From a virus: a DNA stretch of 48,363 nt. The notes under the pieces were generated by a model. That model ran no database searches. It was given only the letters and a program-made list of their open reading frames with translations, and had not been told where the DNA came from. Below are positions 31,073 through 40,627 of the stretch, piece by piece. The position numbers were made by a program, and so were the translations under genes. Positions within the stretch are counted from its first letter, which is position 1. The number at the start of each line of letters is the position of its first letter. The DNA lies in the IMG/VR virus record IMGVR_UViG_3300020469_000074, positions 1 through 48,363 of that record. One strand, written 5' to 3'.

Positions 31073-32062
31073 ATGGCTTTTAACGTATCAGACCAACTGT
31101 TTGAACAAAGTACCGATACTAACGGTAACTTTGGTAATTCAGTAACAGGACAAACTAACAGCTTTTTCTTACCACAGATTTTTTCTAAGAAAGTTCTTAA
31201 TTTCTTTAGGAAATCTTCGGTAGCTGAAGCAATCACTAACACTGACTATGCAGGCGAGATTTCTGCCTTTGGCGATTCTGTAAAAATCATCAAAGAACCA
31301 GTAATCACTGTCGTTAACTACGAACGCGGTGCAGACATCACTAAAACAGCTTTGACAGACCAAGAAGTTACTTTGGTTGTTGACGTAGCTAACGCATTTA
31401 AATTTATTGTAGATGACATTGAAACTTCTATGTCTCACGTTAATTTTAAAGAAGTTGCTACATCTTCAGCGGCTTATGCTCTTCGAGATGCTTTCGATAC
31501 AGGCGTAATTGCTAAGATGTTTGCAGGCGTTGCCGCTTCAAGCCCTAATCATATCTTAGGTTCTGACAATGCAACTGACATTGCCGCAGGCACTTTTGAT
31601 GGCACTGGTAATCTTGACATTGGTTTTGGAAGTAACGAACATGATCCTATTGACGTTATTTCACGAATGGCTCGACTACTTGATGAGCAAAACGTACCCG
31701 AAGAAGGTCGTTGGTTCTTAGCAGATCCCGCATTTTACGAAGTTTTAGTGCAGAGTTCTTCTAAGCTATTATCAGTAGACTACAACGCAGGACAGGGTTC
31801 AATCCGCAATGGATTGGTTAGCTCTGGAAAGCTTCGTGGTTTTGACATGTATAAAACAAATAACATTGCCGCGACTACTAATGCCGCAGGTAAAGTTATT
31901 GCAGGTCACATGTCTGCTGTTAGCACCGCTCAAACAATTGTTAACACAGAAGTTATGCGAGATCCAGATAGCTTTGGTGATATTGTTCGCGGATTACACG
32001 TATATGGAGCTAAAGTTCTTCGTCCTGAAGCACTTGTGTCTGCATTTTACGGTATCGACTAA
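31073..32062 (+). CDS. Major capsid protein
   Basis: 329 residues, within the range of T7-like HK97-fold coat proteins. Recognisable order: an N-terminal arm (FGNSVTGQTNSFFLPQ), an E-loop-like region (SVKIIKEPVITVVNYERG), a helical spine (DVISRMARLLDEQNVPEEG) and RWFLADPAFYE. It follows the scaffold gene with an ATGGAGTAATATAAC ribosome region. Base usage here is less AT-rich and more codon-biased (many GC-ending codons), typical of a highly expressed gene. Confidence 0.9.
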   Translation: MAFNVSDQLFEQSTDTNGNFGNSVTGQTNSFFLPQIFSKKVLNFFRKSSVAEAITNTDYAGEISAFGDSVKIIKEPVITVVNYERGADITKTALTDQEVTLVVDVANAFKFIVDDIETSMSHVNFKEVATSSAAYALRDAFDTGVIAKMFAGVAASSPNHILGSDNATDIAAGTFDGTGNLDIGFGSNEHDPIDVISRMARLLDEQNVPEEGRWFLADPAFYEVLVQSSSKLLSVDYNAGQGSIRNGLVSSGKLRGFDMYKTNNIAATTNAAGKVIAGHMSAVSTAQTIVNTEVMRDPDSFGDIVRGLHVYGAKVLRPEALVSAFYGID

Positions 32063-32122
32063 TCTAGCAATACTTAGAGATGAGGGGTGTAAAAGCCCCT
32101 CTGATCTTTAAAAGGACTAAAT

Positions 32123-32302
32123 ATGCCACAAGTAGGAACAAATGAAAAGCCAATGATGATCTCTAGCAATCCTAAAGGTAAAATTTTAGGAGATACAGGA
32201 AGTTGGTATAAGCCAGAAAATAAAACAAAATATGATATTAACTACGATAAAATATTTGGAGGTGATCGCAATGTCAATGGGAAAAAAAACTTACGGAAAT
32301 AA
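32123..32302 (+). CDS. Small hypothetical protein after capsid gene
   Basis: 59 residues (MPQVGTNEKPMMISSNPKGK, then WYKPENKTKYDINYDKIF). AAAAGGACTAAAT precedes the ATG. It overlaps the next gene by 32 nt. Probably a small virion or assembly factor given its place; no family recognised. Confidence 0.6.
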   Translation: MPQVGTNEKPMMISSNPKGKILGDTGSWYKPENKTKYDINYDKIFGGDRNVNGKKNLRK

Positions 32303-32456
32303 AATGGGCCGCAATAAAAAAATGATGGGCGGTAAAATGAAGTATGGACATGGCGGCGGTGCAAATCGAAATGTTTCTGACGAAATATTAAAAGATGAAA
32401 AACGCATGAAAAAAATGTCAGGCGGTATAATGGGGTTTAACACAGGGCCAGTATAA
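32271..32456 (+). CDS. Small Met/Lys/Gly-rich protein
   Basis: 61 residues from the ATG at 32271, set by the excellent ribosome site GGAGGTGATCGCA; a longer frame from 32232 has none. The product is rich in Met, Gly and Lys (GNKMGRNKKMMGGKMKYGHG) with a GGGAN linker. It lies between capsid and tail genes. The function is unknown; a small head-completion or DNA-binding peptide is possible. Confidence 0.65.
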   Translation: MSMGKKTYGNKMGRNKKMMGGKMKYGHGGGANRNVSDEILKDEKRMKKMSGGIMGFNTGPV

Positions 32457-32458
32457 AT

Positions 32459-33229
32459 ATGTCAACTTATCTAGAACTATGCAATAAACTGTTATTGGAA
32501 GCTAATGAAGTTGAGTTAACATCTTCTACTTTTGCAAGTGCAAGAGGAATACAAAGTCATGTTAAAGATATTATTAACACAGCATATTTTGATATGATTA
32601 ACGAAGAGCCTCAATTTCCTTTTTTAGCTGTTAGCGAAAGCGGAACACATGATCCTTTATATGGTAATGTATTTATAGAAACAGTAGCAGGAACACGTTG
32701 GTATGAATTAAAACCTTCTAGTTCTAGTTTAGTTAGTGATTATGGATATATTGATTGGGATAATTTTTATGTTACTACAGTAGGGGTTTCAGGAGAAACT
32801 GAGCCTTATGAATCAGCAGAATTAAAATTTTTAACTATCGAAGAGTTTAAAGATTTTTTTCATGCGCGAGAACATATAGATGATTCAAGTAGCGATCCTC
32901 AAGGTGGAAAACCTTCGAGAGTTATAAAAAGTCCTGATAATAGAAAATTTGGATTAAGCCCTATACCTGATAAGGTTTATAGGGTTTATTTTTATGCTTA
33001 TGTTTTACCTACAAAATTATCAGCAGTAACAGATACACCAGTATTTCCTGAAGTTTATGAAACTGTATTATTAAGCAGATCAAGATATTATATGCATCAA
33101 TTTAAAGATAATATACAAGCGTCTGCTTTAGCTTTAGATGATTATAAAAAAGGAATACGTCGAATGCGTTTACATTTAATGACTCCAACCCCAAAGTATT
33201 TTAAAGATGATAGGATGGTTTATATTTAA
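32459..33229 (+). CDS. Head-tail adaptor / tail tubular protein A-like
   Basis: 256 residues. An N-terminal helical hairpin (STYLELCNKLLLEANEVEL), a beta-rich middle and a C-terminal helical part (VYETVLLSRSRYYMHQFKD, ALALDDYKKGIRRM) match the T7 gp11-type adaptor family. It should join the portal to the tail nozzle. Its stop is fused to the next ATG (TAATG at 33227-33231). Confidence 0.82.
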   Translation: MSTYLELCNKLLLEANEVELTSSTFASARGIQSHVKDIINTAYFDMINEEPQFPFLAVSESGTHDPLYGNVFIETVAGTRWYELKPSSSSLVSDYGYIDWDNFYVTTVGVSGETEPYESAELKFLTIEEFKDFFHAREHIDDSSSDPQGGKPSRVIKSPDNRKFGLSPIPDKVYRVYFYAYVLPTKLSAVTDTPVFPEVYETVLLSRSRYYMHQFKDNIQASALALDDYKKGIRRMRLHLMTPTPKYFKDDRMVYI

Positions 33230-34848
33230 TGTCTAGACTTCAACCTTACGGACTATCGTGTAAAGGCGGCTTAAATACTAACTTAACTCAGTTTGAGATG
33301 TTAGCACAGCCTGGCCTTGCTTTAATTTTAGAAAATTTTGAAGTTGATACTGACGGAGGCTACAGGAGAATAAACGGGTTTGAAAAATTTGGTGGGGCTA
33401 ATCAAGCAAGACCTAATTCAACTAATCCTATAATTGGATTACAAGTATATCACGACGGTGTAATAGCCGCATCAGGAACTAATATATATTTTTCAAATGA
33501 TGGAATAACTTGGCTACAAATTAATAGATCAGGAGTTGCATCAGGTGGAGATAATTTTAGCACTTTTTCAGGACGGTCTACTTTAACAAGAACAAATCAA
33601 GGCCAGTGTAATTTTGCTATATATGATGGTGACTCAACTTTTGGTGAAGTTTTTATTGCTGATGAATCATCTCAAAACAATATATTTTATTTTAGAATGG
33701 AAGGTTCAGGAGCTTTAAGCACTAGAACATTTTTTGCTAAAGAAATTACTGTAGGTGATGGATCTCCTAAACCTACACTAGTAACAGTACATGATAGGCA
33801 TTTAGTTGCGGCAGGAGATAATACTAGCTCTAATACACTTTTTATAAGTGGAACAGACGATCCCGAAAGTTTTTCTAGTACAGGATCAAGCACAATAAAA
33901 ACTGACGATAAAATAATTGGTATTAAAGGTTTTCGTCAAGATTTAATTATTTTTGGTAAAAATAGTTTATTTAAATTAGTTAATATTAATGATTCTAATA
34001 CATTAGCAATACAACCAATCACAACAAACGTAGGTTGTTTAGATAACCATAGCATTCAAGAAGTTGCAGGCGATTTAGTATTTTTAGCTCCCGATGGTGT
34101 ACGTACTGTTGCAGGTACAGCACGTATTGGTGACTTAGAGTTAAGCTCTATTAGCAGACAAATACAAAAACGTGTAGAAACTATAGCGGCAGACATTAGT
34201 AATTTAACTATATCTAGTGTAGTTTTGCGTCAAAAATCGCAATATAGAATATACTACTCGGTATTAAATCAGTCTCCAAGATCTTCTAAAGGAATTATAG
34301 GAACATTAACTAGTCAAGGTTTTGCATGGTCTGAAACTATAGGAATACAGGCTCATTCTATTGCTTCAGGATTTGATAGTAATAATGTAGAACAAACTTT
34401 TCATGGGGATAGGGATGGTTTTGTATATAAACATGATTCGGGAAATTCATTTTTTCATAATAATGTAGAAGCTAATATTAGAGCAGTCTATAAAACTCCT
34501 CATTTTGATTTTGGAGATTTTGGAACAGTTAAAAATTTAAGGTACGTTAAACTTGCTTTTACACCAGAAGGTCAAATACAGCCTACTTTAAGAGTTAGAT
34601 ATGATTATGAAGATGTAACTGTACCGCAACCAAATGATTATGTGTTAGATACTATACCTGCTCCTGCAATTTTAGGAAGTTCTAAGTTTAGTTCAGTATT
34701 ATTTGGAAATACTACTGATCCGTTAGTAAGAACATCAGTACAGGGAGCAGGGACATCTGTAAGTTTTAGAATATTATCAGATGATAAAAACGCCCCTTAT
34801 TCTATAAACGGTATATATACTCAGTATTTACCGTCGCAAAGGAGATAA
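33229..34848 (+). CDS. Tail nozzle / tubular protein B-like
   Basis: 539 residues, nearly all beta. N-terminal KGGLNTNLTQFEMLAQPGLA and ENFEVDTDGGYRRINGFEKF are typical of nozzle proteins in marine podoviruses; repeated DGV/DDP/GxxW blades look like a beta-propeller (about 60-380). It should form the distal tail tube like T7 gp12. It is shorter than T7 gp12 (794). The start is coupled to the adaptor gene. Confidence 0.82.
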   Translation: MSRLQPYGLSCKGGLNTNLTQFEMLAQPGLALILENFEVDTDGGYRRINGFEKFGGANQARPNSTNPIIGLQVYHDGVIAASGTNIYFSNDGITWLQINRSGVASGGDNFSTFSGRSTLTRTNQGQCNFAIYDGDSTFGEVFIADESSQNNIFYFRMEGSGALSTRTFFAKEITVGDGSPKPTLVTVHDRHLVAAGDNTSSNTLFISGTDDPESFSSTGSSTIKTDDKIIGIKGFRQDLIIFGKNSLFKLVNINDSNTLAIQPITTNVGCLDNHSIQEVAGDLVFLAPDGVRTVAGTARIGDLELSSISRQIQKRVETIAADISNLTISSVVLRQKSQYRIYYSVLNQSPRSSKGIIGTLTSQGFAWSETIGIQAHSIASGFDSNNVEQTFHGDRDGFVYKHDSGNSFFHNNVEANIRAVYKTPHFDFGDFGTVKNLRYVKLAFTPEGQIQPTLRVRYDYEDVTVPQPNDYVLDTIPAPAILGSSKFSSVLFGNTTDPLVRTSVQGAGTSVSFRILSDDKNAPYSINGIYTQYLPSQRR

Positions 34849-34851
34849 TAA

Positions 34852-37800
34852 ATGGCAAGTGTAGGTTATACAAGACAAAGTTCTTTTGTAGATGGTGATA
34901 CCATTAATGCAGATCTTTTTAATTTAGAATATAATAAACTTGTAAATGCTTTTGCTTATAGTTCTACAGGAACTACTGGACATCAACATGATGGGACAGG
35001 CGCAGAAGGCGGCAATATTCCGCAGATTGGAGATCAAGATTTTAATAATAAAATAGTAGTTGATAGTTCTAATAATCGTTGGGGAGTTTTTGTTGAAGTA
35101 AGTTCTAATTCAGTAGAACAAATACGAATACAAGATGGAGCTATAGTTCCAGTAACAGATAATGATATAGATTTAGGAACAAGTTCTTTACAGTTTAAAG
35201 ATGCTTTTTTTGATGGAACTGTAGAAGCAGACGCTATAACAATTAACGGTACGACACTAGCAGAGACAATTAGTGATACTGTAGGAGCTATGGTAGGTTC
35301 TAATACTGAAACTGGCATCTCAGTAACTTATGATGACTCAGATAATACTTTAGACTTTGTAATAGGTGCTGACTCTATTGTTAGTTCAATGCTTGATACT
35401 AACATAGATATTGCAGGTACGTTAGATGTTACTGGTGTTTTAACAGCAGACACTAATGCTACTATTGCAGGGACATTAGGTATTTCCGGTGGTTCTACAA
35501 ATGGAGTACAAATTTCTCAAGGTGCTATATCAATTAAAAATGGTGGTGCACAATCATATGTAGATTTTTATTGTGAATCTTCTAACGCACACTATGCAAG
35601 ATTACAAGCTCCTGCTCACTCTGCTTTTAGTGGTAACATTACAGCAACATTACCAGTAACAACAGGTACGCTTGCTTTAACATCTGATATACATACTACA
35701 GAAGAGCTACAAGATATTATTGGAGCTATGTTTAGTTCTAATACTGAATCAGGTATTACAGCAACATATCAAGATAGTGATGGTACTATTGACTTAACGG
35801 TTGGTAATGCCGCTACAGCTACAGCACTAGAAACGGCTAGAACAATACATGGTGTTTCATTTAATGGAACAGCAAACATAGACTTAACAGAAGTTGTACA
35901 AGATACTGTTGGTGCTATGTTTTCAAGTAATACTGAGACAGGCATTACTGCAACTTATCAAGATTCCGACGGGACTATAGACCTTGTAACAGATGTAAGC
36001 TCTCTTTCTGCTCCTACTATTACTAGTCCTATAATAGTTGGAGAAATAGCTATTGCTCCTTCTGAAGCTACGACTCAAACACTTACAGTTACAGTAGCCA
36101 GTAAAACTTCTGAGCATCCTTATGATGGTGGTTCTGGCAATGCCTATGTTATAGACGGCGTAGAGTCTCCCTATTTAACTTTAGTTCCTGATACTACATA
36201 TAGATTCGATCAAGCTAACGCTAGTAATGATGGACATCCTCTTAGATTCTATTATGAGTCAGATAAAACAACTGCATATACTACAGGTGTTACAGCTAGT
36301 GGAACGCCCGGCAATGCAGGAGCATATACAGAAATAAAAGCTACCGCTTCTACACCTACTGTTTTATTTTATCAGTGTTCTTCTCATGCTTTAATGGGCA
36401 ATAGAGTAAACTTTGATACTAGAAACTTAACAGGTTTTGCAACTGGTGATCTTGTAACTTCTGGAAGTGTTACTAATGCAATGCTTGCAGGAAGCATAGC
36501 TAATGCTAAATTAACTAATTCTTCTATTACTATAAATGGATCTGCTATTTCTTTAGGGGGTTCTGTAACAACAACAAATACAATGGGTTCTGGTTTTGTT
36601 CTTGAAGACGGAGATGGAACAGAAGTCACTATTACAGAAAATAAAGAAGTTAAATTTGTAGAAGGCGGTGGAATTGATATTAACTGGACTGATACAGATA
36701 ATGGTACAGATGCAGATCCTTACGATTTAACCTTTACTATTGCTTCGGGAGGCGTTACTAATGCAATGCTTGCAGGATCAATAGCTAACTCAAAACTATC
36801 TAATAGTTCTATTACAGTATCAGATGGCAGTAACACTACTGCAACCGCATTAGGAGGAACTATAACTTTTTCAGGGACTTCTTCTGAAACAACTGTAGCA
36901 GAAAGTTCTGGAACAATTACTATTGGACTACCAAATGACGTTACTGTAAGCAACGACTTAACAGTATCAGGAAACTTAATAGTGTCGGGAAATTCAACTA
37001 TTACAGGATCTACTATTTCTAATACAAATTTTACAGGTCTTTCTAATAACAATAGTGCTAACAGCACAGATTTTGGATTTTACGGTAAATATGTAGAATC
37101 AAGCACAACTAAATATGCAGGTCTTTTCTTTGATGCTTCTACTGATAATACTTTTAGATTATTTACAGATACTCAAACTGTCCCTTCTACTACAGTCAAT
37201 ACTGGGGCTACGGGATATGCGGCGGCAGATATTATAATCGCAGGTCTAACTGCAAGCTCTTTAGACATTTCAGGCGATGCGGATATTGATGGAACTTTAG
37301 AAGCAGATGCAATTACCGTAAACGGTACTGCACTTAATACTGTTATTGCAGGAGTTACAGTAACTAATGCTACTAATGCTACTAATTCTTCTCATGTTTT
37401 AGTAACAGACAATGAAGACACAAACGAAGAAAATTTAATTACTTTTGTAGAAGGCGCTACTTCTAGTACAGGCAATGTTGGACTAGAAATGGATGGACAT
37501 TTAACATATAACCCAAGCACAGGCACCGTGTCAGCTACAGTATTTAAAGGTAATATTGATGCAGTAGACGGAGATTTTGATGGCACACTAGAAGTAGATA
37601 ATCTTACTATTGGCGGCGCACAAGGCACTGACGGACAAGTTCTTACTAGTACAGGTTCCGGTGTAGCGTGGGAAGACGCAAGTAGTGGCGGTGGTAGTGG
37701 ACAAGAAATAACAGCTATTACAGCCAACACTACTTTAGCTAATAGCGATAAAGGCAAGTTAATTCAAACTGAAACTTCAGGAATTACAATAACAATACCT

Positions 37801-38988
37801 GCTTTAAGTGGTTTAGATGCTGATTGGTTTGTTGATATAGAAACTATAAATACAAGCACTTTTAATCATGGAAAAGTGACAATAGATATTACAACCAATA
37901 ACACAGGAGCTTCTATAGGACCAGGTGGAAATGGAACTCTATATGGTGCTCAAAGAATAAGACTTCAAAGAAGCCCCGCAGGTGGAGATGCTCAAGGGCA
38001 ACTAAGTGCTTTTATACAAACTATGTTAACTGGTGGAATTATAGTCAGAGAAGATAGATTAGCAGGGAGCTTACAAGGAGGCGATGTTGGCGTTGGAAGT
38101 ATTATGTTAGGAAATGCGAATAATGCTTCTGGAAATGATTGCATAGGTATAGGGCAGTTAGTTACATCTAATGCTACTGGATCTATTGCTATAGGTTCAT
38201 ACTCAGGCGGTTCTGTAACTTCCTCTGCGACAAGCTCTGGTGCTACAGCTATTGGAGGAGCAGGAGCCTCTGGTTCTAATGGCCTTGCAATGCATATAAT
38301 GAATAGTAGCACTTCTTATGGAGCTACAAATACTAGGTCGGTAGCAATAGGTAATCTATCTAAAGCGTCTGGCATTAGTTCTGTATGTATTAGTAATACT
38401 TCTGTTGCAAGTGGATCCAATTCAATAGTTATAGGTGGTGCTTCTGGTACTGCTTCAGCATCTAACTCTACAGTGATAGGTGGTAGTTCAAACATAGCAG
38501 ATCTAGATTACTCAATAGCAAAAGGTTATTATGGTAATGCCAACGGAGTACGTGGTAAAGAGGCTTTTGGTAATGGGCCAGGTAGGCAAAGAGCGCAGTA
38601 TTGTCTTTCTATAGATACTACTGATGATACGGCAACTGTAATGGGAGTACACTATTACGCACCGACCTTGTCTGCGGCTAATCAATTAGTTATACCTAAC
38701 AATACAGTGATGGCATTTAGCGGTTTAGTTACTTGCAGACAACAGGCCGCTGATGGCACAGACTCAGCCGCTTTTGAGGTTAAGGGACTATTAAGAAGAG
38801 AAGGTTCAGCAAGTACGACAACCTTAGTTACTTCACTTATTAATACAATTAGTAATGCTCAAAGTTTTGGAGTTGCTTTAAGTGCGAATACAACACTAGG
38901 CTCTCTTTCTATTACTGTAACAGGCGCGGCATCTCACGATTTACGTTGGGTAGCTCAATTAGATACCGCAGAATCTACTTATGCATAA
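34852..38988 (+). CDS. Long tail fibre with cupredoxin-like domain
   Basis: 1378 residues. The N-terminal attachment region contains GHQHDGT (His44/His46). Three ~30-residue units (D-T-V-G-A-M...S-N-T-E-T-G-I...Y-x-D-S-D) start near 140, 287 and 350. Residues about 408-526 resemble a cupredoxin, with His462, Cys509, His512 and Met515. Two TNAMLAGSIAN units follow (about 540 and 635). A LTSTGSGVAWED linker lies near 930, YadA-type S-x-A-I-G repeats near 1100-1230, and a beta-rich C-terminal tip. It is the main receptor-binding fibre candidate and is followed by a ~100-residue partner gene. Confidence 0.88.
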   Translation: MASVGYTRQSSFVDGDTINADLFNLEYNKLVNAFAYSSTGTTGHQHDGTGAEGGNIPQIGDQDFNNKIVVDSSNNRWGVFVEVSSNSVEQIRIQDGAIVPVTDNDIDLGTSSLQFKDAFFDGTVEADAITINGTTLAETISDTVGAMVGSNTETGISVTYDDSDNTLDFVIGADSIVSSMLDTNIDIAGTLDVTGVLTADTNATIAGTLGISGGSTNGVQISQGAISIKNGGAQSYVDFYCESSNAHYARLQAPAHSAFSGNITATLPVTTGTLALTSDIHTTEELQDIIGAMFSSNTESGITATYQDSDGTIDLTVGNAATATALETARTIHGVSFNGTANIDLTEVVQDTVGAMFSSNTETGITATYQDSDGTIDLVTDVSSLSAPTITSPIIVGEIAIAPSEATTQTLTVTVASKTSEHPYDGGSGNAYVIDGVESPYLTLVPDTTYRFDQANASNDGHPLRFYYESDKTTAYTTGVTASGTPGNAGAYTEIKATASTPTVLFYQCSSHALMGNRVNFDTRNLTGFATGDLVTSGSVTNAMLAGSIANAKLTNSSITINGSAISLGGSVTTTNTMGSGFVLEDGDGTEVTITENKEVKFVEGGGIDINWTDTDNGTDADPYDLTFTIASGGVTNAMLAGSIANSKLSNSSITVSDGSNTTATALGGTITFSGTSSETTVAESSGTITIGLPNDVTVSNDLTVSGNLIVSGNSTITGSTISNTNFTGLSNNNSANSTDFGFYGKYVESSTTKYAGLFFDASTDNTFRLFTDTQTVPSTTVNTGATGYAAADIIIAGLTASSLDISGDADIDGTLEADAITVNGTALNTVIAGVTVTNATNATNSSHVLVTDNEDTNEENLITFVEGATSSTGNVGLEMDGHLTYNPSTGTVSATVFKGNIDAVDGDFDGTLEVDNLTIGGAQGTDGQVLTSTGSGVAWEDASSGGGSGQEITAITANTTLANSDKGKLIQTETSGITITIPALSGLDADWFVDIETINTSTFNHGKVTIDITTNNTGASIGPGGNGTLYGAQRIRLQRSPAGGDAQGQLSAFIQTMLTGGIIVREDRLAGSLQGGDVGVGSIMLGNANNASGNDCIGIGQLVTSNATGSIAIGSYSGGSVTSSATSSGATAIGGAGASGSNGLAMHIMNSSTSYGATNTRSVAIGNLSKASGISSVCISNTSVASGSNSIVIGGASGTASASNSTVIGGSSNIADLDYSIAKGYYGNANGVRGKEAFGNGPGRQRAQYCLSIDTTDDTATVMGVHYYAPTLSAANQLVIPNNTVMAFSGLVTCRQQAADGTDSAAFEVKGLLRREGSASTTTLVTSLINTISNAQSFGVALSANTTLGSLSITVTGAASHDLRWVAQLDTAESTYA
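35270..35993 (+). repeat. Three ~90-bp fibre repeats
   Basis: Units at about 35270-35365, 35710-35805 and 35900-35993 encode DTVGAM(V/F)xSNTETGI followed by TYxDSDxTxDLV. Copies 2 and 3 are the closest. They are probably rigid shaft repeats of the tail fibre. Confidence 0.7.
36469..36777 (+). repeat. Repeated TNAMLAGSIAN segment
   Basis: 36469-36492 and 36754-36777 are identical over 24 bases (encoding TNAMLAG) and the homology continues through SIANxKLxNSSIT. This is a recent internal duplication within the fibre gene, 285 bp apart (a multiple of three). Confidence 0.75.
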
Positions 38989-38999
38989 GAGGAATAAAA

Positions 39000-39296
39000 A
39001 TGGCTATTAAAATAACTAAAGATTCATCAGCTTTTGGTGCAACATTTACTGATGCTTATTACAGAATAGTAAATGTAAGAATTGAAAGAGATGGGGTTAT
39101 GGAAAAATTTAAAACGTGTATAGATGTAAGTGGGTTTGCAACATCTTCCCCTACTGATAACACTAAAGAAATAGATTTTTTATCGTTTAATACAAAAGAA
39201 TCTGATATAAGTTCTCAAAGTGGGTCTGCATACTATGAAAAATGTTATCAGTGGCTTTTAACACAACCAGAGTTCTCTGGAGGGAGTTCAGTCTAA
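39000..39296 (+). CDS. Fibre-associated small protein 1
   Basis: 98 residues from the ATG at 39000, after AAGAGGAATAAAA. It is paralogous to the protein at 40628-40942: both share FTDAYYRIV-like and CYQWLLTQPEFSG segments. Each follows a tail-fibre gene, so a fibre chaperone, cap or connector is the best inference. Its stop is fused to the second fibre's ATG (TAATG). Confidence 0.75.
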   Translation: MAIKITKDSSAFGATFTDAYYRIVNVRIERDGVMEKFKTCIDVSGFATSSPTDNTKEIDFLSFNTKESDISSQSGSAYYEKCYQWLLTQPEFSGGSSV

Positions 39297-40615
39297 TGCC
39301 TATATTAACTAATCATCAAACAAATACTTTAGGTAAAAATGATGATACAGATCTTCTTACCTTTACAAGTGGAGAGCTTGATGTAGCAGGGACAGTAGAC
39401 GCTACTAATTTTAAAGTTAGCGGAGCGCAAGGTACTGACGGACAGGTACTCACTAGCACAGGTTCAGGCGTAGGTTGGGAAGATGCAGGTGGTGGTGGTG
39501 GATTTACCTCTATAACAAGATCAGGAAAAACCGCTGACTATACTATTGTTGCAGGTGACGCAGGAAAAGTCATAGAACATACAGATAATGATATAACTCT
39601 TACGTTAACAGCGGCGGCAACACTTGGAGATGGTTTTCATGTCTGGGTTAAAAATCTTGCAGGTACAGGAGATGTTACATCTTTTGCTTTTAATGGTTCT
39701 GAACACATGGATGGAAGAACTACTGATAAACTTTACTGTGGTGAAAGTTTTCATATATATTGTGATGGCTCAAACTTTAAAATTTTAGACGATGATAGAG
39801 GCATTTCAACAAATATAGGCGATGATTATTCCCCAAGACCTACAGCAAGTGGAGATAGATCTACGGCAATAGGAATAGGATCTAATGCGACAGGCTCTCA
39901 ATCGACGGCTATTGGATATTATGCTACTGCTTCAGGTACATATTCAACTTCTATAGGTCTTGAGAACAATGTATCAGGAAACAATTCTGTTGGTCTAGGT
40001 AATAGCAATTCTGTAAGTGGTAGTAGTGGGGTAGGTATAGGCTATGATAATATTGTCTCCTATAATTATGGTTTTGCTTTTGGGTATAACAACCAGGCAA
40101 GTGCAAATTATTCATCGTGTTTCGGTGCTAGAACAAGGACAAGAACAAAAGGAGAGCATAGTTTTGGTAGTGGTACACTAAATAGTATAGGTTATGTTCA
40201 AGGTAATATTCAAATGCTTCAGGCCGGAACCACAGATGCAACACAAACTACACTGACTTCTTCTACACATTATGCAAGTGCCGATACAGTAAGTAGCGAT
40301 AACGTATTTCTTATACCACAGTATTATGGAAAAACTTTTACAGGCATGATAATTGCTAAAGGAACTGCATCTTCAGAAAAAGTAAGAGGTTGGAAATTTG
40401 AAGGAGTAGCATTTAGAGGAGCAAATGCAAGTGATACAGAACTACTTGGAAGTTCAGTAACAGATCTATATAACAAGAACGCTTCTAGTTGGGCGGTAGC
40501 TTTAGCTGTTAATACAACTAGAGGTAGTATTGACGTAAAGGTAACTGGAGAAGCAAGCACACATATTCATTGGGTATGTAGAATAGATTCTGCCCAAATT
40601 TTTCATCAGACATAA
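39296..40615 (+). CDS. Second tail fibre, YadA-like repeats
   Basis: 439 residues from the ATG at 39296, coupled to the previous stop. VSGAQGTDGQVLTSTGSGV is nearly identical to a segment of the first fibre. Residues about 185-290 are S-x-A-I-G head repeats (STAIGIGSNATGSQSTAIGY), as in trimeric autotransporter heads, and the C-terminal domain ends, like the first fibre, in NTTRGSIDVKVTGEAS and WVCRIDSA. It is probably trimeric and involved in receptor contact. It lacks the cupredoxin-like and long shaft parts of the first fibre. Confidence 0.82.
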   Translation: MPILTNHQTNTLGKNDDTDLLTFTSGELDVAGTVDATNFKVSGAQGTDGQVLTSTGSGVGWEDAGGGGGFTSITRSGKTADYTIVAGDAGKVIEHTDNDITLTLTAAATLGDGFHVWVKNLAGTGDVTSFAFNGSEHMDGRTTDKLYCGESFHIYCDGSNFKILDDDRGISTNIGDDYSPRPTASGDRSTAIGIGSNATGSQSTAIGYYATASGTYSTSIGLENNVSGNNSVGLGNSNSVSGSSGVGIGYDNIVSYNYGFAFGYNNQASANYSSCFGARTRTRTKGEHSFGSGTLNSIGYVQGNIQMLQAGTTDATQTTLTSSTHYASADTVSSDNVFLIPQYYGKTFTGMIIAKGTASSEKVRGWKFEGVAFRGANASDTELLGSSVTDLYNKNASSWAVALAVNTTRGSIDVKVTGEASTHIHWVCRIDSAQIFHQT

Positions 40616-40627
40616 GGAGATTATAAA

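Noticed and set aside
35034-38312. Several leftward frames opposite the long fibre
   Set aside because: Ser/Val/Pro-rich shadows caused by the repetitive fibre codons; no ribosome sites.
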